Notes under the pieces: generated by a model | The model's database searches: none | The model's input: only the letters and a program-made list of their open reading frames with translations | Told to the model about the DNA's origin: nothing | Part shown: in pieces, positions 61,460 through 64,000 of the stretch | How the letters are laid out: the number at the start of each line of letters is the position of its first letter | Numbering within the stretch: the first letter of the stretch is position 1 | DNA from: Mogibacterium sp. | GTDB lineage: Bacteria > Bacillota > Clostridia > Peptostreptococcales > Anaerovoracaceae | Assembly: GCA_017432075.1 (NCBI GenBank) | Contig: JAFRJV010000033.1 | Coordinates: 20,168-84,167, forward strand | Length of the DNA: 64,000 nt | Direction: 5' to 3' | Position numbers and translations under genes: made by a program

Positions 61460-61567
61460 TTTTCTCCCTTTCTCTTAATACAATTGTCCCTTAACTGTTA
61501 TATAATATCACTCCGCGCATGCCGTGTCCATTGAGCCGGATGCCTCAGCTTAACGCATCTGCATGAA

Positions 61568-61597
61568 TTGCCATATACCTGCCTGCAATGGTACAAT
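61568..61597 (+). promoter_or_regulatory. tagD promoter
   Basis: TTGCCA (61568-61573), 18-base spacer, TACAAT (61592-61597). About 40 bases separate it from the start codon. Confidence 0.6.
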
Positions 61598-61639
61598 ACA
61601 TGCACAGAGCGAAATGATCGCAAACGAACGGAGAGTATA

Positions 61640-62095
61640 ATGAAAAGAGTAATCACATACGGAACATACGACCTGCTGCATTACGGTCACATCAACCTGC
61701 TTAAAAGAGCCAAGGCTCTCGGCGACTATCTTATAGTTGCGATCTCAACTGATGAATTCAACTGGAATTCCAAGCAGAAGAAATGCTACTTCTCATATGA
61801 GCAGCGCAAGGCCCTCGTCGAAGCTGTCAGATACGTCGATCTCGTGATCCCGGAAGAAAGCTGGGAACAGAAGAAAAGCGATATGCACGAATATCACATC
61901 GACACGTTCGTTATAGGTGACGACTGGAAAGGCAAGTTCGACTTCCTCAGGGAAGAAGGCGTTGAAGTAGTTTACCTGCCGCGCACACCTGAGATCAGCA
62001 GCAGTCAGATAAAGAAGGATCTCTACGATGCAAATGCTGTAGACGGAGAGTCCAAGACAAAACATGATGAGATAGATACAAATCCTCAGAAATAG
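61640..62095 (+). CDS. tagD: Glycerol-3-phosphate cytidylyltransferase-like
   Basis: 151 residues. The nucleotidyltransferase motif HYGHINLLKRAK lies near residue 14, and the C-terminal RTPEISSSQIKKDL corresponds to the RTxGIST motif. It makes CDP-glycerol for teichoic-acid-type polymers, or another CDP-polyol; two residues of the second motif differ from classical TagD. CGGAGAG precedes the ATG at 61640. A tail of about 20 residues is charged. No other wall-polymer gene is adjacent. Confidence 0.88.
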   Translation: MKRVITYGTYDLLHYGHINLLKRAKALGDYLIVAISTDEFNWNSKQKKCYFSYEQRKALVEAVRYVDLVIPEESWEQKKSDMHEYHIDTFVIGDDWKGKFDFLREEGVEVVYLPRTPEISSSQIKKDLYDANAVDGESKTKHDEIDTNPQK

Positions 62096-62107
62096 AGCAA
62101 AACAAAT

Positions 62108-62137
62108 CCGCCGGCGTTAATTTGCCGGCGGTTCTTT
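62108..62137 (+). terminator. Terminator of tagD
   Basis: Perfect 8-bp stem CCGCCGGC / GCCGGCGG, eight-base loop, then TTCTTTT on the plus strand. Confidence 0.88.
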
Positions 62138-62153
62138 TATTTTCTAATTCTTC

Positions 62154-62933
62154 CTAAAAGGAAATGATCTCCTGATTCAGATCGTCTACTGTGATGTTTA
62201 CATTGTGGTAGCGCTCTCTCTTCTCCGTGATCTTTCCGAAGTTGATAGCTTCCTGCGGGCAGTACTGCACACATGCGCAGCACGAGATGCACTTATCGCT
62301 GAATACGACTGCATCGCCGACATACCTGATGTTACCCATCGGGCAGACTTTGGCGCATGTTCCGCACTTTACGCATTTGTCATTGGCTTTGAGTGTGAAT
62401 CCCTTTTTGCGGGCGATCTGCGGCCAGAGAGCATGCTCGGCTGAATTTGCGTAAGCCTTAGGAACACCCCTCTTGGTCTTCATGCCGTTCTTTATGTCAT
62501 TAGCGAACTTTGCAGCAAAGTGTTCTGATCTTGCCTGAGCCTCAACAGCACCCATCTTAGGTATCATGAGATCATGCGGGAAGAGCCATATGCATGTGCA
62601 CTGATGTGTTACTGCAGCCCAGTAGTCGAGCGGAATGATCTCGTTCAGCTTTCTGAGGCCTTCACCCTTGTAAGACGCACTCTGATTGATCGCAAACGTG
62701 TATGCATCAGGACTGACCTTGATATCATGCAGGTATCTTTCAACATGTCCCGGGAGTCCGCCGCCGTAGCAAGGGAATATGAAGCCTACTCTCTTCGCCT
62801 CTCTGACGTCTGTAACAACAGGATACTTGCGCATCATAATGATGTCTGTATCACCAAGACTCTTTGCGATGTTTTTTGCCATGTCGAGGCAGTTGCCCGT
62901 GCCCGAATAGCAGAAAATTACGTTTTCTTTCAT
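62154..62933 (-). CDS. EFR1 family flavodoxin-ferredoxin fusion
   Basis: 259 residues. The N-terminal 170 residues are flavodoxin-like (FCYSGTGNCLDMAKNIA is the FMN-phosphate loop; FPCYGGGLPGHVERYL is the second loop). Two [4Fe-4S] motifs follow near 188 (CVKCGTCAKVCPMGN) and 215 (CISCCACVQYCPQEAI). It shuttles low-potential electrons; partner unknown. AAAGGAG lies eight bases before the start. It stands alone, convergent with tagD. Confidence 0.92.
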   Translation of the reverse strand: MKENVIFCYSGTGNCLDMAKNIAKSLGDTDIIMMRKYPVVTDVREAKRVGFIFPCYGGGLPGHVERYLHDIKVSPDAYTFAINQSASYKGEGLRKLNEIIPLDYWAAVTHQCTCIWLFPHDLMIPKMGAVEAQARSEHFAAKFANDIKNGMKTKRGVPKAYANSAEHALWPQIARKKGFTLKANDKCVKCGTCAKVCPMGNIRYVGDAVVFSDKCISCCACVQYCPQEAINFGKITEKRERYHNVNITVDDLNQEIISF

Positions 62934-63075
62934 CTCTTTTCTCCTTTATTGCAGCGGCTCATTGCCGGTACTTCATAAACTATGATCTACAACATAATTA
63001 TACAACATATAAGATTGGTAAAAAAGATTTTTGGAAACCAAAGGTGCGTCATTAGTTTCGGATTGTGACACAGAG

Positions 63076-63104
63076 TTTACAAACAGTTTGCCTCCGATTA
63101 TACT
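63076..63104 (+). promoter_or_regulatory. Promoter of the 63149 gene
   Basis: TTTACA (63076-63081), 17-base spacer, TATACT (63099-63104). The gene starts 45 bases downstream of the -10 box. Confidence 0.75.
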
Positions 63105-63148
63105 TTGACTGTAATCAGACTTAAGTCATATTCATCGGAGAATCAATA

Positions 63149-63862
63149 ATGGCAAAGAATAAATCCAGAAGCAGCGCTTCCGCTAAGGCAAAACCTAATA
63201 ACGCGCCATATAACGGCGAAATGAAAAATGCCGGTTCTTCCGGGAGTTCCGGGAAGTCTCAGGCAAAGCCTAAAGAAGTGCTTTATCAGGTAAAGACCAA
63301 GCGGGACAGCGGAGTCCTCAAGGCATACATAACATTTACTTACAGGATGATGCATCCCGGTGTGTCTGCACGCCTTGTGCTTTACGGACTGATCGTTGCT
63401 CTTCCGGGCATCTTCTTTTTCAGGGACCTGTACTGGAAGATTTTCTTCACCTGTATCGGTGTTCTTATGATACTGCTCGGACTGTTCCGTCAGTATATAT
63501 CTCTCTGGCTTACAAAGAGGAACGATCCTGATTATAAAAGCGGCGCCGAGTTCACGTATAACTTCACCGTCAATGATGCTGACTTTCTGAAAAACGGAGA
63601 TCGCTTTTCAGGTATCGGCAAGTACAAGGACATCACAGGTTTCTATCATGATGATTCGTATCTGTACATGGGAATGAAAAACAAGGAGATCATCGTCATT
63701 CCAAAGGATGCGTTCACCATAGGTGATTCCGATTCGTTCGAAGAGTTCATTTATAAGAAAAGCAAAAAGACATGCCACTGGCTGCCTGACAACTTCCGCG
63801 ATGCAATGAAGCAAAGGCGGGCACAGCGTGCGGTATCATCCGGTGACATGATCAAAAAATAA
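63149..63862 (+). CDS. Uncharacterised membrane protein with YcxB-like C-terminal domain
   Basis: 237 residues. A Ser/Lys/Asn-rich disordered start of about 40 residues is followed by two adjacent membrane helices (about 77-95 and 98-118). A soluble domain of about 100 residues resembles YcxB (FTYNFTVNDADFLKNGD, GFYHDDSYLYMGM, IIVIPKDAFTIGDSDSFEEF). The function of that domain is unknown. GGAG precedes the ATG. It is transcribed alone from the promoter at 63076 and ends at the terminator at 63914. Confidence 0.75.
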   Translation: MAKNKSRSSASAKAKPNNAPYNGEMKNAGSSGSSGKSQAKPKEVLYQVKTKRDSGVLKAYITFTYRMMHPGVSARLVLYGLIVALPGIFFFRDLYWKIFFTCIGVLMILLGLFRQYISLWLTKRNDPDYKSGAEFTYNFTVNDADFLKNGDRFSGIGKYKDITGFYHDDSYLYMGMKNKEIIVIPKDAFTIGDSDSFEEFIYKKSKKTCHWLPDNFRDAMKQRRAQRAVSSGDMIKK

Positions 63863-63913
63863 AAACACATCCCCGCGTCAAACGCCAATGTCATTAAGTT
63901 AAGATGACCAACA

Positions 63914-63953
63914 AATACTCTCGCATCATAAAACGATGCGGGGGTATTTTTTT
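63914..63953 (+). terminator. Terminator after the 63149 gene
   Basis: A stem of about 14 bp (AATAC..CGCATC / GATGCG..GTATT) with a seven-base loop and seven T residues on the plus strand. It probably serves the convergent gene as well. Confidence 0.88.
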
Positions 63954-63961
63954 CGCACTAA

Positions 63962-64000
63962 TTACTCGCCTTCAAATCCGCCCCCATATAACCCATCCTC
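63962..64000 (-). CDS. 3' end of a further minus-strand gene (partial)
   Basis: The minus strand reads 12 sense codons (EDGLYGGGFEGE) from the window edge to a TAA at 63962, just before a bidirectional-looking terminator. The Gly/Glu-rich C-terminus cannot be assigned. Short, so uncertain. Confidence 0.35.
   Translation of the reverse strand, partial: EDGLYGGGFEGE

Noticed and set aside
1-64000. CRISPR array, prophage, insertion sequence, tRNA or rRNA genes
   Set aside because: No regularly spaced repeats, transposase or phage structural proteins, and no tRNA or rRNA signatures were seen on reading both strands by eye. A tRNAscan-SE run would settle the tRNA question.

Overview
The window is chromosomal DNA from an anaerobic, medium-GC Firmicute of the class Clostridia. 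A gut-type member of the Anaerovoracaceae/Mogibacterium neighbourhood would fit, but that placement is inference. The reasons are a low-redox gene set ([FeFe]-hydrogenase maturase HydE, EFR1 ferredoxin/flavodoxin, 2-hydroxyacyl-CoA dehydratase subunits, a large Fe-S/flavin oxidoreductase), Firmicutes-type c-di-AMP, LCP, long HPF, YhaM, RecD2 and CdaR genes, strong AGGAGG ribosome sites and a selenium-handling cluster. I see no rRNA, tRNA, CRISPR array, prophage or insertion sequence.

Layout. 1-7.3 kb (minus strand): gltX (cut by the window edge), an F420-0 ligase-like gene, pyk, then nagB-glmM-LbH acyltransferase for amino sugars. 7.5-8.8 kb (plus): a DUF3990-type ADP-ribosyltransferase toxin with an HTH antitoxin, sitting between cdaA-cdaR and glmM, which are neighbours in most Firmicutes. 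8.8-19.5 kb (minus): cdaR, cdaA, an LCP protein, hpf, a structured RNA (raiA-motif candidate) flanked by two small genes, hypA, a 930-residue oxidoreductase, a TetR regulator, a PfkB kinase, and thiT under a TPP riboswitch. 19.5-25.5 kb: rsuA, the yhaM-recD2-comFC operon, nadE, yerC. 25.6-32.1 kb: a TIGR01906 membrane protein, cysK with a cysteine-codon leader peptide and mutually exclusive hairpins, hydE, and a 2-hydroxyacyl-CoA dehydratase pair followed by a 56-residue membrane protein. 32.2-42.3 kb: a copper operon (csoR-copA with a CopZ tail), a threonine-aldolase-like gene, a BaiN/HI0933 flavoprotein, a PTS EIIC, mltG, Nudix, a K+ channel and a cyclophilin. 42.4-50.3 kb: a structured intergenic element and a five-gene operon (YgjP protease, CPA2 antiporter, DUF445, ABC ATPase, FtsX permease). 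50.4-64 kb: an Spx/ArsC-like protein, AgcS symporter, a UGA-containing selenoprotein gene coupled to a prolyl-tRNA deacylase gene, HerA-like ATPase, M16 peptidase, the selenium trio yedE-yedF-DUF3343, PAP2, MscS, tagD, EFR1 ferredoxin, a membrane protein and the tail of one more gene.

Two finds stand out. (1) 52421-52747 on the minus strand is one reading frame split by an in-frame UGA. A bacterial SECIS-like stem-loop follows the UGA directly, the start overlaps the upstream stop as ATGA, and selenium-transport genes lie 6 kb away. It reads as a new or little-studied small selenoprotein with a Sec-Cys motif. (2) The cysK leader (27277-27603, minus) encodes a 33-residue peptide with three consecutive Cys codons. 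Three downstream segments form either an antiterminator or a terminator, which is the layout of a ribosome-mediated cysteine attenuator.
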